From: UBA11612 sp965228575
GTDB taxonomy: Bacteria > Pseudomonadota > Alphaproteobacteria > Rhodospirillales > Rhodospirillaceae
Assembly (NCBI GenBank): GCA_965228575.1
Contig: CBDDHW010000057.1
Span: 1 to 64,000, forward strand
Length of the DNA: 64,000 nucleotides
Direction of reading: 5' to 3'
In this document: piece by piece, positions 1-9,107 of the stretch
Layout of the letters: every line of letters begins with the position of its first letter
Numbering within the stretch: the stretch's first letter is position 1
Translations under genes and position numbers: made by a program
Notes under the pieces: generated by a model
What the model was told of the DNA's origin: nothing
Seen by the model: the letters and a program-made list of their open reading frames with translations, nothing else
The model's database searches: none

Positions 1-579
1 CCCACCTTTCTTTGCATTTGTTTTTAAGGGCGTGCGGGACATCACGATAAAGCGGGTTGTATTGTGCGCGGCGTCTTCAATTCCCGCAGCGATAGATTTT
101 AAACCGTAGATCTTGGCCGCCAACTTGGACGCGATAGCACCGACAGCCTTATCTTGTCGCTGCGCAATTGCGCGGGCCGAGCCCGCTGTATCGACGGAAA
201 CCACCGGTTCTAAATTATGCTTTCTCATAAATGCCCGGCACTGACCAAGGGCGTGCACATGACTCTCGACGCGTTTCAGTGTTTTTAGTGACGCACCAGA
301 AACAGCAAGAAGGTGATGATTCACGCGCTGGAAATGCTCGCCGACGATGTGCAATCCCGAGCGCGGAAGCAGGTGATGAATATCCGCGACGCGACCCGCA
401 ACCGAATTATCGACCGGAATCATGGCGAGACGCGCACGCCCTTTTTTTACGGCCGCAAACACATCTTCAAAATTTGTGCAGGCCAGAACTGCCATTTTGG
501 GATACGCGGCAGTGCACGCGAGGTGAGAATATGCGCCTTCAAAGCCTTGAAAGGCGATGGAGTTTACTGACCGAGCCAT
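1..579 (-). CDS. pheA: Prephenate dehydratase, N-terminal part (cut by window edge)
   Basis: Converts prephenate to phenylpyruvate in phenylalanine synthesis. The minus strand is open from an ATG at 579 to the window edge, giving 193 residues. They begin MARSVNSIAFQGFEGAYSH, which is the usual first strand of the family (FQGxxGAYSH). Further on come the conserved PVDNSVAGRV segment (about residues 55-64) followed by DIHHLLP, and an H-H-L-L motif. The C-terminal ACT regulatory domain would lie beyond the window. Its start is only 4 bases past the kdsB stop, so the two are almost certainly co-transcribed and possibly translationally coupled. No frame break is seen in the visible part. Confidence 0.93.
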   Translation of the reverse strand, partial: MARSVNSIAFQGFEGAYSHLACTAAYPKMAVLACTNFEDVFAAVKKGRARLAMIPVDNSVAGRVADIHHLLPRSGLHIVGEHFQRVNHHLLAVSGASLKTLKRVESHVHALGQCRAFMRKHNLEPVVSVDTAGSARAIAQRQDKAVGAIASKLAAKIYGLKSIAAGIEDAAHNTTRFIVMSRTPLKTNAKKGG

Positions 580-583
580 AGAT

Positions 584-1325
584 TTACACAGAAGCCGAGT
601 CCAAGATTTTCCGCGCGCGCGCCAAATCCTCTGGCGTATCCACACCGAGCGGAACGGTATCGACGAGGGCCGCGGCTATACACATTCCATGCTCTAAAGC
701 CCGAAGCTGCTCTAGCCGCTCTCGGTTTTCTAAAACCGTCGGCTTTAATCCAACGAAGCGTCGGAGCGCGGCCCGCCTGAACGCATAAATTCCGATATGG
801 TGGTAATGATCGCCCTCACCCGAGGGTATACAGATGCGACTAAAATAAAGCGCCCGTCCGACCCTCTCGTCAGCCTCCATTGAGAGCGCAGCTTTAACGA
901 CGGCAGGATCTGAAAGCTCGCTTTCATCGGTAATTCGCGACACTAACGTCGCAATATCTACGTTTTTGTCGTTGAGAGGCGCGATCGAGGCTGAAATTAG
1001 AGCGGGGTCAAGGGTTGGCAAATCTCCTTGCACATTGACCACGATATCGAACTCGCCCTTTGGATCGAATTCCTCAGCCGCGGCATGTACCCGGTCAGAT
1101 CCAGACGGGAGGTCAGGGTCGGTGAGCACAGCCGTTCCGCCGGCGGTCTTTACCGCGTCGACGATTGCTTGATCTCCCGCCGCCACCAGCACTGGTCCAG
1201 CGTGCGGCCTCAACGGACCGGCGCCACACGTGAACAATCATGGGCGCCTCCCCAATCATTTCGAGAGGCTTATTGGGCAGGCGCGTGGCTTTCAGGCGAG
1301 CCGGAATAACGATCAGCGCAGACAT
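584..1325 (-). CDS. kdsB: 3-deoxy-manno-octulosonate cytidylyltransferase, broken by a +1 frameshift
   Basis: Activates KDO as CMP-KDO for lipopolysaccharide inner-core assembly. The reading frame starts at an ATG at 1325 with MSALIVIPARLKATRLPNKP, the nucleotide-binding N-terminus of the family, and runs through PMIVHVW. It then leaves the KdsB frame. The rest (GPVLVAAGDQAIVDAV, then DLPSGSDRV, NVQGDLP and GVDTPEDL) lies in another frame down to the stop at 584. The change of frame falls at about 1185-1215. Removing one base gives 246 codons, the normal family length. The gene is usually essential in Gram-negative bacteria, so a sequence error is more likely than a real null allele. It precedes pheA by 4 bases. 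Confidence 0.9.
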
Positions 1326-1550
1326 AAATGACCTCGCATTTCACCGAAGTTGGGAGTGCGACAAATTCGCAGAGCGAGCGCACAACCCAACCATAGGGTG
1401 ACGGCAGGCATACAGGAGTTAACGAAGGCTTCCAAGAGCCTCCCACACCCCCAACATTCCGGGGGTCTCATCCTAAACGGCCTTGATTCATATTGAGATT
1501 TAGGGTCAAAACCGGTATGCACATCGCTCACTCGCACGGGGACTTTTGGC

Positions 1551-2168
1551 ATGCCTGATAAAATGACGCTCTACGCCGTGATCTCGGCTTTTTGGTTGGC
1601 CTTCCTGGCCATTCTCGGGGTGAACCTCATCGGCGGCTTTGTTATGCCCCAAGAGAAGGAAATCGCGACAACCGGTTATCCAGTCGAGGTACCCGAAGAA
1701 GAAGTTGCGGTCGCGTCAAACGAGCCCGTAGAGCGCCCCAGTGCCATACCCCTGATCGCAATGGCGAGCGCAGAAGACGGCGCGCGCGGATTTCGTGCAT
1801 GCCAGTCGTGCCACAGTGTTGACGCCGGGGGAGCAAGCGGTACCGGCCCCAATCTCCACAATATTGTGGGGCAAGCAATTGCCGCGGTTTCCAATTTTGG
1901 CGGGTATAGCGATTCATTACGCGAGATCGGCGGCGCTTGGACCTATGAGCTTCTCGACGACTACCTGGAAGACCCGAAACGTCTTGCACCCTCCGGCACC
2001 ATGAACTTCACTGGCCTCAAACGTGTCGATCAACGGGCGGCGGTGATCAAATTCCTCATGGCCAATACCGAAAACCCGCCTCCTCTGCCTGAAATTGTCG
2101 AAGAAGAACCAGCCGCCGAAGGTGAGGCAGAAACAGACGACGCGGCCGGCGAAGGCACCGCCGAATAA
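1551..2168 (+). CDS. Membrane-anchored class I cytochrome c (CycM-like)
   Basis: An electron carrier tethered in the cytoplasmic membrane with its haem domain in the periplasm. Of 205 residues, about 6-32 form one hydrophobic helix that is probably an uncleaved anchor. A Pro/Glu-rich linker follows. The haem-binding motif CQSCH is at residues 84-88, followed by GTGPNL and, near residue 149, the likely axial methionine in SGTMNF. The C-terminal tail is acidic and low in complexity (Glu/Ala-rich). This is the layout of the CycM / membrane cytochrome c552 group that passes electrons from the bc1 complex to oxidases. It is divergent from kdsB-pheA and followed 8 bases later by the HisN-like gene. 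Confidence 0.88.
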   Translation: MPDKMTLYAVISAFWLAFLAILGVNLIGGFVMPQEKEIATTGYPVEVPEEEVAVASNEPVERPSAIPLIAMASAEDGARGFRACQSCHSVDAGGASGTGPNLHNIVGQAIAAVSNFGGYSDSLREIGGAWTYELLDDYLEDPKRLAPSGTMNFTGLKRVDQRAAVIKFLMANTENPPPLPEIVEEEPAAEGEAETDDAAGEGTAE

Positions 2169-2176
2169 ACTTCGCT

Positions 2177-2992
2177 ATGGCGGGCGATCAGTTCACGGAC
2201 GCCTGCGCTGCGCTTGTAAACCAGCTCGCGGATCGCAGCGGTGAAATTGCGCTTCAGCACTTTCGCACCTCTATAACCGTTGATGAGAAGAGTGACGACT
2301 CGCCCGTTACAGTTGCTGACCGGGACGCCGAAACGGCAATGCGCGAGCTTATCCGCAGCGCGTTTCCCGACCATGGCATTATCGGCGAAGAGTTTGGGCG
2401 CGAGCAAGCCGACGCCGAGTGGGTTTGGATTCTCGATCCCATCGACGGTACCAGCTCGTTTATCAACGGCATCCCCCTATTCGGCACATTGATAGGATTG
2501 TGGGAACGAACTGCTGACGGCCTCGGGCGCCCGGTCCTTGGTTGCATCAACCACCCGGCATTGAGCGAGAGATGGATCGGTGGGGCAGGTCATCGGACAA
2601 CGCTCAACGGCACAGCTGTCAACAGCCGCCCCTGCGCGGCGCTTTCCGACGCATCCTTGTATTTCACGGCAGCCGACCTACTTCTACCTGAAGAAATTGA
2701 CGCCTTCACCGCCGTCGTCAACACAGTCAGCCAATCACGCGCCGGCGGCACCGATTGTTACCACTACGCAGCGGTGGCATCAGGATGGATCGATATGGCT
2801 TTGGAATCGGGGCTAAAATTGCACGACTACGCGGCTATTGTCCCGGTTTTGGCGGGCGCTGGAGCTATTGTGACGGATTGGAATGGCACCCCATTAGCCC
2901 TAGAGTCTGAATCATCGGTCAATGGACAGGTGCTGGCCTGCGGCGACGCGCGCGTTCATGCGCAGGCTGTAGAGATTTTGCAAAACGCGTAA
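2177..2992 (+). CDS. hisN: Inositol monophosphatase-family phosphatase, probable histidinol-phosphatase
   Basis: A magnesium-dependent phosphatase of the IMPase superfamily, 271 residues. Metal-binding motifs are visible: GEEFG near residue 71, then DPIDGTSSFI near residue 87. The third part of the site is HDYAAIVPVLAGAGAIVTDWNG near residue 215, where this subfamily has Asp in the HDYAA segment. The overall pattern fits the HisN type that removes phosphate from L-histidinol-phosphate in many alphaproteobacteria. A general inositol-phosphatase role cannot be excluded from sequence alone. The start ATG lies 8 bases after the cytochrome stop, so the two probably share a transcript. Confidence 0.85.
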   Translation: MAGDQFTDACAALVNQLADRSGEIALQHFRTSITVDEKSDDSPVTVADRDAETAMRELIRSAFPDHGIIGEEFGREQADAEWVWILDPIDGTSSFINGIPLFGTLIGLWERTADGLGRPVLGCINHPALSERWIGGAGHRTTLNGTAVNSRPCAALSDASLYFTAADLLLPEEIDAFTAVVNTVSQSRAGGTDCYHYAAVASGWIDMALESGLKLHDYAAIVPVLAGAGAIVTDWNGTPLALESESSVNGQVLACGDARVHAQAVEILQNA

Positions 2993-3032
2993 ATCTACTT
3001 TCTCCGCGCTGGCGGTATCGGGAGACGAAGTC

Positions 3033-4895
3033 ATGCGTCAAAGTTTACAAGCAACAATTTGTGCGGTCCTAATCTGCGCGGGCATCGCGCCGTCTCATGC
3101 TCTTGTTCGCGGCGAGCCGGTTCATGGCCTCGCCCTGTACGGTGAACCTAAATACGGGCCAGATGAAATCTTCGACTACGTGAATCCGAACGCACCAAAG
3201 GGCGGAACCTTTCGCATCAACTCTCCAGCCCCGACGTTCGACTCCTTCAATCCCTTTATTGTCAAAGGCACGCCCGCCGCCGGGCTGACATTCTTGGGAA
3301 CCAACAGCTATTTCATCGAAGGCCTGACCGTTCAGGGAAGCGACGAACCTTTCACGCAGTATTGCCTCCTCTGCGAAACCATGGAGGTTGCGGAAGACGA
3401 TTCATGGATCGAATTCGTTATGCGCCCGGAAGCCAAATTTCACGATGGCTCACCGGTGACCGCCGATGACGTTATCTTTTCCTTTGAAACTCTCACGGAA
3501 AAAGGTCATCCGTTTTATAAATTTTATTGGGAAGATGTAGAGCGGGCCGAGAAACGCGGCGAACGAACTGTCCGATTCCATTTCAGCAACCTAGAAAATG
3601 CCGAACTGCCCCTGGTCATGGGGCAACTGCCGATATTGAGCAAATCCTTTTGGACCGATGAAATGTTTGAGTCGGGCTCTCTCGATATTCCGGTATCAAC
3701 AGGTCCATACCGCATAGATAGTTTCGAGCCAGGGCGCTTTATCACCTATACGCGGGACCCGAATTATTGGGGTAAAGACCTGGCTATCACGGCAGGGACA
3801 CATAACTTCGATGAAGTTCGCATCGACTATTTCAGAGACCTAGAAGTCGCCTTTCAGGCGTTCCGCGCTTATCAATTTGATCATCTTGTCGAAAATACCG
3901 CGCTGAGATGGGCGACAGGCTACGACGAAGATCTCATCGAGTCCGGCTTGATGAAAAAAGAATCCTTCACCGACGGCATGCCCGACAACACCCAAGGGTT
4001 TGTCATGAACCTTCGCCAGTCGAAATTTTCCGACCGGCGCGTACGCGAAGCCATGGCGCTCGCGTTTGATTTTGACTGGAGCAACAAAACTCTTGCCTAC
4101 GATCAGTACGCGCCGATGGAGAGTTTTTATGGCGGATCGGAGTTAGCAGCCACCGGGCTGCCCAAAGGTGAGGAACTCGCGATTCTTGAAGCGCATCGCG
4201 ATCAACTCCCTGATGAAGTTTTTACTACGGAATTCGCACCGCCGCGCACGGACGGATCCGGAAATAACCGCGCTAATCTTTTGAAGGCCCGGCAACTACT
4301 GGCAGCGGCGGGTTGGGAAATTCAAGGCGGTGTCCTGACACACGCAGAGTCTGGAGAAAAGTTCGAGTTCGAGTTTCTCCTCGGCCAACCTGGACTCGAG
4401 AAATGGATTACGCCTTATTTGCGTAATCTCGACCGCCTCGGAATCAAGGGTACCATGCGCACCGTCGATTCAACCCAGTACGTCAACCGCATTAACGCGT
4501 TCGAATTCGACATGGTGGTTGGCGTCCCCAATCAAAGTATTTCTCCGGGCAACGAGCAGCGCGAGTTCTGGGGGTCCGAAGCCGCTGATCGTCCTGGAAG
4601 TCGCAACTGGTCGGGCATTAAAGATCCTGCCATAGACTCCATCGTCGAGGGTCTTGTGTCCGCTGGCACGCGGGCGAGTTTGGTTGCACACACCCGAGCG
4701 CTCGATCGGGTGCTTTTGTGGAATTACTACTTCGTTCCACAATTGAGTGTCCCGGCAACTCGGCACGCCTATTGGAATAAATTTGGCCATCCAGAGAAGA
4801 CCCCACTGCAAGGCCCAGACCTTGCCGCGTGGTGGTATGACGCGGAGAAAGCCACAGTTATTGATGCCAAATTCAACGTCCGTAACGCGGATTGA
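3033..4895 (+). CDS. yejA: Peptide ABC transporter substrate-binding protein YejA, copy 1
   Basis: The periplasmic binding component of a Yej-type (microcin C / oligopeptide) importer, of the SBP_bac_5 family, 620 residues. The N-terminus is a signal peptide of about 23 residues ending in SHA, followed by LVRGEPVHGLALYGEPKYGP and YVNPNAPKGG, the YejA signature. Other family blocks follow: a D-G-S-x-V-T-A-D-D-V-x-F-S-F-E segment, STGPYRI, YWGKDL and WWYDAE near the end. It is the first gene of a five-gene yej operon. Its TGA stop shares its last base with the ATG of the second yejA (TGATG), which suggests translational coupling. Confidence 0.95.
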   Translation: MRQSLQATICAVLICAGIAPSHALVRGEPVHGLALYGEPKYGPDEIFDYVNPNAPKGGTFRINSPAPTFDSFNPFIVKGTPAAGLTFLGTNSYFIEGLTVQGSDEPFTQYCLLCETMEVAEDDSWIEFVMRPEAKFHDGSPVTADDVIFSFETLTEKGHPFYKFYWEDVERAEKRGERTVRFHFSNLENAELPLVMGQLPILSKSFWTDEMFESGSLDIPVSTGPYRIDSFEPGRFITYTRDPNYWGKDLAITAGTHNFDEVRIDYFRDLEVAFQAFRAYQFDHLVENTALRWATGYDEDLIESGLMKKESFTDGMPDNTQGFVMNLRQSKFSDRRVREAMALAFDFDWSNKTLAYDQYAPMESFYGGSELAATGLPKGEELAILEAHRDQLPDEVFTTEFAPPRTDGSGNNRANLLKARQLLAAAGWEIQGGVLTHAESGEKFEFEFLLGQPGLEKWITPYLRNLDRLGIKGTMRTVDSTQYVNRINAFEFDMVVGVPNQSISPGNEQREFWGSEAADRPGSRNWSGIKDPAIDSIVEGLVSAGTRASLVAHTRALDRVLLWNYYFVPQLSVPATRHAYWNKFGHPEKTPLQGPDLAAWWYDAEKATVIDAKFNVRNAD

Positions 4896-6943
4896 TGGAC
4901 TCTCCAGACCACCACAAGCATAAAGCAGCAAAGACGCCGGGAATGGCCTTCAAACACATTCCTATTTTCCTGGCGGCCGTTCTTATACTGATTCATGCTT
5001 CTTCCCCGTCCGATGCCATTGTGCGCGGGGAGCCTGTTCACGGCATTGCCCTATACGGGGAGCCGAAGTACGGGCCGGATTTCCAGCATTTCGAATATGT
5101 AAATCCAAACGCGCCGAAGGGCGGTGAGTTTGTCAAAACCAATGAGGCATTCCTCACTTTCGATACCTTCAATCCCTATACGTTGAAGGGTGCGTCCGCA
5201 CACGGACTACAGCTTCTACTCTACGACACTCTCATGACGCCGAGCCAGGACGAGCCGGCAAGTGTGTACGGTTTAATCGCGCAAACAATAGAAGTCGCGA
5301 ACGACAATTCCTGGGCTGAATTCGTCATCCGTCCCGGGGCAAAGTTTACGGATGGCTCTGCGATCACCGCAGATGATGTCGTCTTTAGTTTTGAAACTAT
5401 GATCGCCGATGCCTCGCCGATTTACCGGGGTATGTATGCAGATATTGAGGAGGCGGTCGCCATCGACATCAACACCGTGCGGTTCAGTTTCAAAACGACC
5501 GAAAACCGAAAGCTCCCGTTCTTAATTGCGAAATATCTGCCGGTGCTCTCTCAAAAATATTGGCGTGATCGGGATTTTGCTGAAACAACGTTGGAAATTC
5601 CGGTCACAAATGGACCCTACGTCATCGACTCGTTCGATCCCGGAAAACAAATTATCTACCGCAGGTGGGACGAGTATTGGGGTAAAGATCTTCCGGTCAA
5701 CCGCGGGCTCCACAATTTTGAAACCGTTCGCTTCGAGTATTTTCGCGACGACGTTGTCGAGTTCGAGGCTTTTAAGACCAACGGGTATGATTTTAGACGG
5801 GAGGTCAGCGCGCGGCGATGGGCCACCGAGTACGAATTTCCTGCGGTGGAGGATGGCCGCGTTAAAACGCTGCAAATCAAAACCATTGAACCCATCAGCG
5901 TGCAGCCGATCTTTCTGAATCTTCGGCGGCCACTATTTCAAGATCGCCGCGTCCGCCAAGCTCTTAACTATGCCTTTGACTTCGAGGCCCTCAACGCCAA
6001 TCTTTTTTACGACCAATACGTACGCTTGCGGAGCTATTGGCAAGGCTCTCCATTAGAAGCAACGGGCCTGCCGAGCGATGCTGAACGGGAACTTCTGGAG
6101 CCCTACCGCGACAAGATACCGCCGGAGGTTTTTACAACCGAATTTGTTCAGCCGACCAACGACGGCAGCGGCCTTGCCCGCGAGAACCTCCTTAAGGCGC
6201 GAGACTTGCTGGCGGACGCTGGGTGGGAATTGCGCGATGACCAATTAATTCAATCAGAGAGTGGCCAAGCGTTCGAATTTGAAATGCTGATTCGCACCCC
6301 ATCTAGCGAACGTATTTTTCTTCCGTACATCCAAAATCTAAAGCGGCTCGGGATAGAGGCGACATTGCGCATGGTGGACACGTCTCAATATATAAACCGC
6401 CTCAACGATTTTGATTTTGACGTTGTGTACTTGGTCTTTCCCCACAACGATCTAACACCAGGCCCCGAACAGTACGAAAAATGGGGGTCGCGCACCGCCG
6501 ACATTCCCGGCAGCAGCAATCTGAGCGGCGTCAAAGATCCGGTTGTTGATGCCTTAATAGACCACATCGTCGCCGCCGAGACCTATGACGAGGTTACAAC
6601 CGCCACACGGGCTTTAGACCGCGTGCTGACATGGAACTACTACCAACCCCTCACCTTTTCGAGCCCAATTGAGCGCTACGCATATTGGACGAAGCTAAAA
6701 ATACCCGAGGTCATTCCAGCCCTTGGGATCGGAAAGATGGGTGAGTTTTCGACCGGAATGGGCGAGTCGGCCATTGCACTGTGGTGGTATGATGAGGCCA
6801 GCGATCAGCGCTCCGGCAGCGAAAGCGCGGCAAACACCGAGCAAAACACTGGCGACCCCGGCTCTATTTTGTGGATAATGGCCTTCGCAGCGATTTTGGT
6901 GATCGGACTCGTCGTCATCCGCCGACGGCGCGTTAGGAGCTAA
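4895..6943 (+). CDS. yejA: YejA-type substrate-binding protein, copy 2, with a C-terminal membrane helix
   Basis: A second YejA paralogue, 682 residues, similar throughout to the first copy (IVRGEPVHGIALYGEPKYGP, YVNPNAPKGG, TNGPYVI, YWGKDLPV, LWWYDEA). The start is the ATG inside TGATG at the end of copy 1; the preceding TTG is also possible. After an N-terminal hydrophobic segment (about residues 22-41), the protein carries an extra C-terminal tail absent from copy 1: a polar Ser/Asn/Glu linker, then a hydrophobic helix, then Arg-rich RRRRVRS. This is the layout of a C-terminal anchor with the basic end in the cytoplasm. The binding domain would be periplasmic but tied to the inner membrane. 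Copy 1 presumably remains soluble. Confidence 0.93.
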   Translation: MDSPDHHKHKAAKTPGMAFKHIPIFLAAVLILIHASSPSDAIVRGEPVHGIALYGEPKYGPDFQHFEYVNPNAPKGGEFVKTNEAFLTFDTFNPYTLKGASAHGLQLLLYDTLMTPSQDEPASVYGLIAQTIEVANDNSWAEFVIRPGAKFTDGSAITADDVVFSFETMIADASPIYRGMYADIEEAVAIDINTVRFSFKTTENRKLPFLIAKYLPVLSQKYWRDRDFAETTLEIPVTNGPYVIDSFDPGKQIIYRRWDEYWGKDLPVNRGLHNFETVRFEYFRDDVVEFEAFKTNGYDFRREVSARRWATEYEFPAVEDGRVKTLQIKTIEPISVQPIFLNLRRPLFQDRRVRQALNYAFDFEALNANLFYDQYVRLRSYWQGSPLEATGLPSDAERELLEPYRDKIPPEVFTTEFVQPTNDGSGLARENLLKARDLLADAGWELRDDQLIQSESGQAFEFEMLIRTPSSERIFLPYIQNLKRLGIEATLRMVDTSQYINRLNDFDFDVVYLVFPHNDLTPGPEQYEKWGSRTADIPGSSNLSGVKDPVVDALIDHIVAAETYDEVTTATRALDRVLTWNYYQPLTFSSPIERYAYWTKLKIPEVIPALGIGKMGEFSTGMGESAIALWWYDEASDQRSGSESAANTEQNTGDPGSILWIMAFAAILVIGLVVIRRRRVRS

Positions 6944-6965
6944 GAACCCGGGGTACCCGCGTCCA

Positions 6966-8051
6966 GTGTTTGCATACATTCTGCGCCGTTTGGCGCTTAT
7001 TCCCCTTACGCTTCTTGGCATCATCACCCTGAACTTCCTTATTGTGCAGGTCGCGCCCGGCGGGCCGGTGGAACGGGTTCTCGCGCAAATTCGCGGACTT
7101 GATGCCGGCGCAACAGCAACCTTTTCCGGTGGCGGCTCCGATCTTGCAGGCGGTGCAAGTGGCAGCAGCTCGTATCGCGGCGCCCAGGGACTCGACCCGG
7201 AATTCATCAAGGAAATCGAGCGCCAATTTGGCTTCGATAAGCCCGCGCACGAACGATTTGCGCTCATGGTTGTCAATTACTCGCAGTTTGACTTGGGGGA
7301 AAGTTTTTACAGATCGATCGATGTCGGCGATCTCATACTTGAAAAAATGCCGGTGTCGATCTCCCTCGGATTGTGGTCAACCCTCATCATCTATCTCGTG
7401 TCCATTCCACTAGGTATTGCCAAAGCCGTACGTGATGGAACCCGGTTTGATATCGCAACCTCGTACATGGTCGTCATCGGGTACGCCGTTCCCGGTTTTA
7501 TGTTCGCGATCTTGCTCATCGTCTTGTTTGCGGGGGGAAGTTATTTCAATTGGTTTCCCCTACGCGGTTTGACCTCCGACGATTGGGAAACCTTGAGCAC
7601 TTGGGGCCAAATCAAGGACTACCTTTGGCACTTGGTTTTGCCTGTAAGCGCAATGGTTATCGGGGGATTTGCCTCCCTGACCATGCTGACAAAAAATTCG
7701 TTCCTCGATGAAATCAACAAGCAATACGTCCTGACGGCGAAGTCAAAAGGTTTGACGGAAAACCGTGTGCTTTACGGACATGTTTTTCGTAACGCTATGC
7801 TTATTGTTATCGCGGGGTTTCCCGCGACTATCGTCAACATGTTGTTCACGGGCGCATTGCTGATCGAAGTTATTTTTTCTCTCGACGGACTGGGCCTTCT
7901 TGGATTTCAAGCGACAATCGACCGTGACTATCCGGTGATATTCGGAACGTTGTTCATATTCAGTCTCTTGGGGCTCATCCTCAATATCATCAGCGATATC
8001 GCATATCACGTGATCGACCCGCGTATTGATTTCGAGGCGCGTGAAGCATGA
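6966..8051 (+). CDS. yejB: Peptide ABC transporter permease YejB
   Basis: An inner-membrane permease of the binding-protein-dependent family, 361 residues, with about six membrane helices. It starts with GTG (MFAYILRRLALIPLTLLGI), typical of YejB/DppB N-termini; no ATG fits better. A periplasmic insert at about residues 45-75 is rich in Gly and Ser. The EAA loop for docking the ATPase is the segment around residue 257 (LTAKSKGL followed by the glycine region HVFRNAMLIVI). The end reads HVIDPRID. Its last four bases (ATGA) overlap yejE. Confidence 0.95.
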   Translation: MFAYILRRLALIPLTLLGIITLNFLIVQVAPGGPVERVLAQIRGLDAGATATFSGGGSDLAGGASGSSSYRGAQGLDPEFIKEIERQFGFDKPAHERFALMVVNYSQFDLGESFYRSIDVGDLILEKMPVSISLGLWSTLIIYLVSIPLGIAKAVRDGTRFDIATSYMVVIGYAVPGFMFAILLIVLFAGGSYFNWFPLRGLTSDDWETLSTWGQIKDYLWHLVLPVSAMVIGGFASLTMLTKNSFLDEINKQYVLTAKSKGLTENRVLYGHVFRNAMLIVIAGFPATIVNMLFTGALLIEVIFSLDGLGLLGFQATIDRDYPVIFGTLFIFSLLGLILNIISDIAYHVIDPRIDFEAREA

Positions 8052-9094
8052 TCAACGCTTTAAAACGATGGGCTGATAGCCCCTTAACTCAAAGACGTCT
8101 TAGCAACTTTCGGGCGAACCGTAGGGGTCTGTGGTCTCTAAGAATTATTGCGGTGTTATTTGTAATAACCTTGGGCGCTGAATTCATCGCAAATGACAGA
8201 CCTCTCCTGATCGGCTTCAAAGGAAATATATACGCGCCGGTTTTAGTGGAATATCCCGAAACGGCGTTCGGCGGGGTATTCGAGACACCCGCCGACTATA
8301 CCGACCCGTTCCTGATCGAGTTGATCGAGGCCGACGGCTGGATCATCGAACCTCTTATTCCGTACAGCTACGATACGATCGACTTCAATTTGGGTCGGCC
8401 AGCCCCGGCGCCGCCCTCCGCCCGTCATTGGTTGGGCACAGACAATCAGGGGCGCGATGTTCTCGCGCGACTGATATACGGGTTCCGTTTGTCGATGTTG
8501 TTTGCCCTCGCGCTGACCGTTGTTTCCACAGTTATTGGTGTTGCTGCCGGCGCGGTGCAGGGCTATTTCGGAGGTCTGTTGGATTTATTTTTCCAACGCT
8601 TCATTGAGATATGGGGCGGACTACCGCAACTGTTCATCATCATCATTGTATCCTCAATTGTTGTTCCCGGATTTTGGACGCTTCTCTTTGTCCTGCTCCT
8701 ATTTAGTTGGACAGCGCTGGTTGCAGTTGTGCGTGCAGAATTTTTGCGCGCACGTAATTTCGATTATGTACGCGCGGCCAAGGCACTCGGAATGAGCGAT
8801 GCGGGTGTGATGGCGAAACATGTTCTCCCCAACGCCATGGTCGCGACCATTACATTTCTTCCCTTCATTATCTCTGGTGCGGTGGTCGCCTTGACGTCCC
8901 TCGATTTTCTGGGCCTCGGGATGCCTCCCGGATCCGCCTCGCTCGGCGAGCTTTTGCGGCAGGGAAAAGAAAATCTGAATGCGCCCTGGCTTGGATTTGC
9001 CGGCTTCTTCGCCATCGCCGGTATGCTGACGTTGCTAGTGTTTGTTGGCGAAGCGGTGCGCGATGCCTTCGATCCCCGCAAGAATTTCGCGTAG
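8048..9094 (+). CDS. yejE: Peptide ABC transporter permease YejE
   Basis: The second permease subunit, 348 residues. It has the features of the YejE subfamily: the N-terminal pattern S-P-L-T-Q-R-R-L, a long periplasmic insert after the first helix (about residues 55-120, including PYSYDTIDF), and HWLGTDNQGRDVLARLIYG before the transmembrane core. The EAA loop is RAAKALGMSDAG at about residue 240, followed by KHVLPNA. The C-terminus ends DAFDPRK. It overlaps yejB by 4 bases, and yejF begins 13 bases after its stop. Confidence 0.95.
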   Translation: MINALKRWADSPLTQRRLSNFRANRRGLWSLRIIAVLFVITLGAEFIANDRPLLIGFKGNIYAPVLVEYPETAFGGVFETPADYTDPFLIELIEADGWIIEPLIPYSYDTIDFNLGRPAPAPPSARHWLGTDNQGRDVLARLIYGFRLSMLFALALTVVSTVIGVAAGAVQGYFGGLLDLFFQRFIEIWGGLPQLFIIIIVSSIVVPGFWTLLFVLLLFSWTALVAVVRAEFLRARNFDYVRAAKALGMSDAGVMAKHVLPNAMVATITFLPFIISGAVVALTSLDFLGLGMPPGSASLGELLRQGKENLNAPWLGFAGFFAIAGMLTLLVFVGEAVRDAFDPRKNFA

Positions 9095-9107
9095 GCGGGC
9101 GGCGCGA

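Noticed and set aside
1449..1466. CCCCC/GGGGG inverted repeat before the cytochrome gene
   Set aside because: No T-run on either strand, so not a terminator; no second copy to support an operator.
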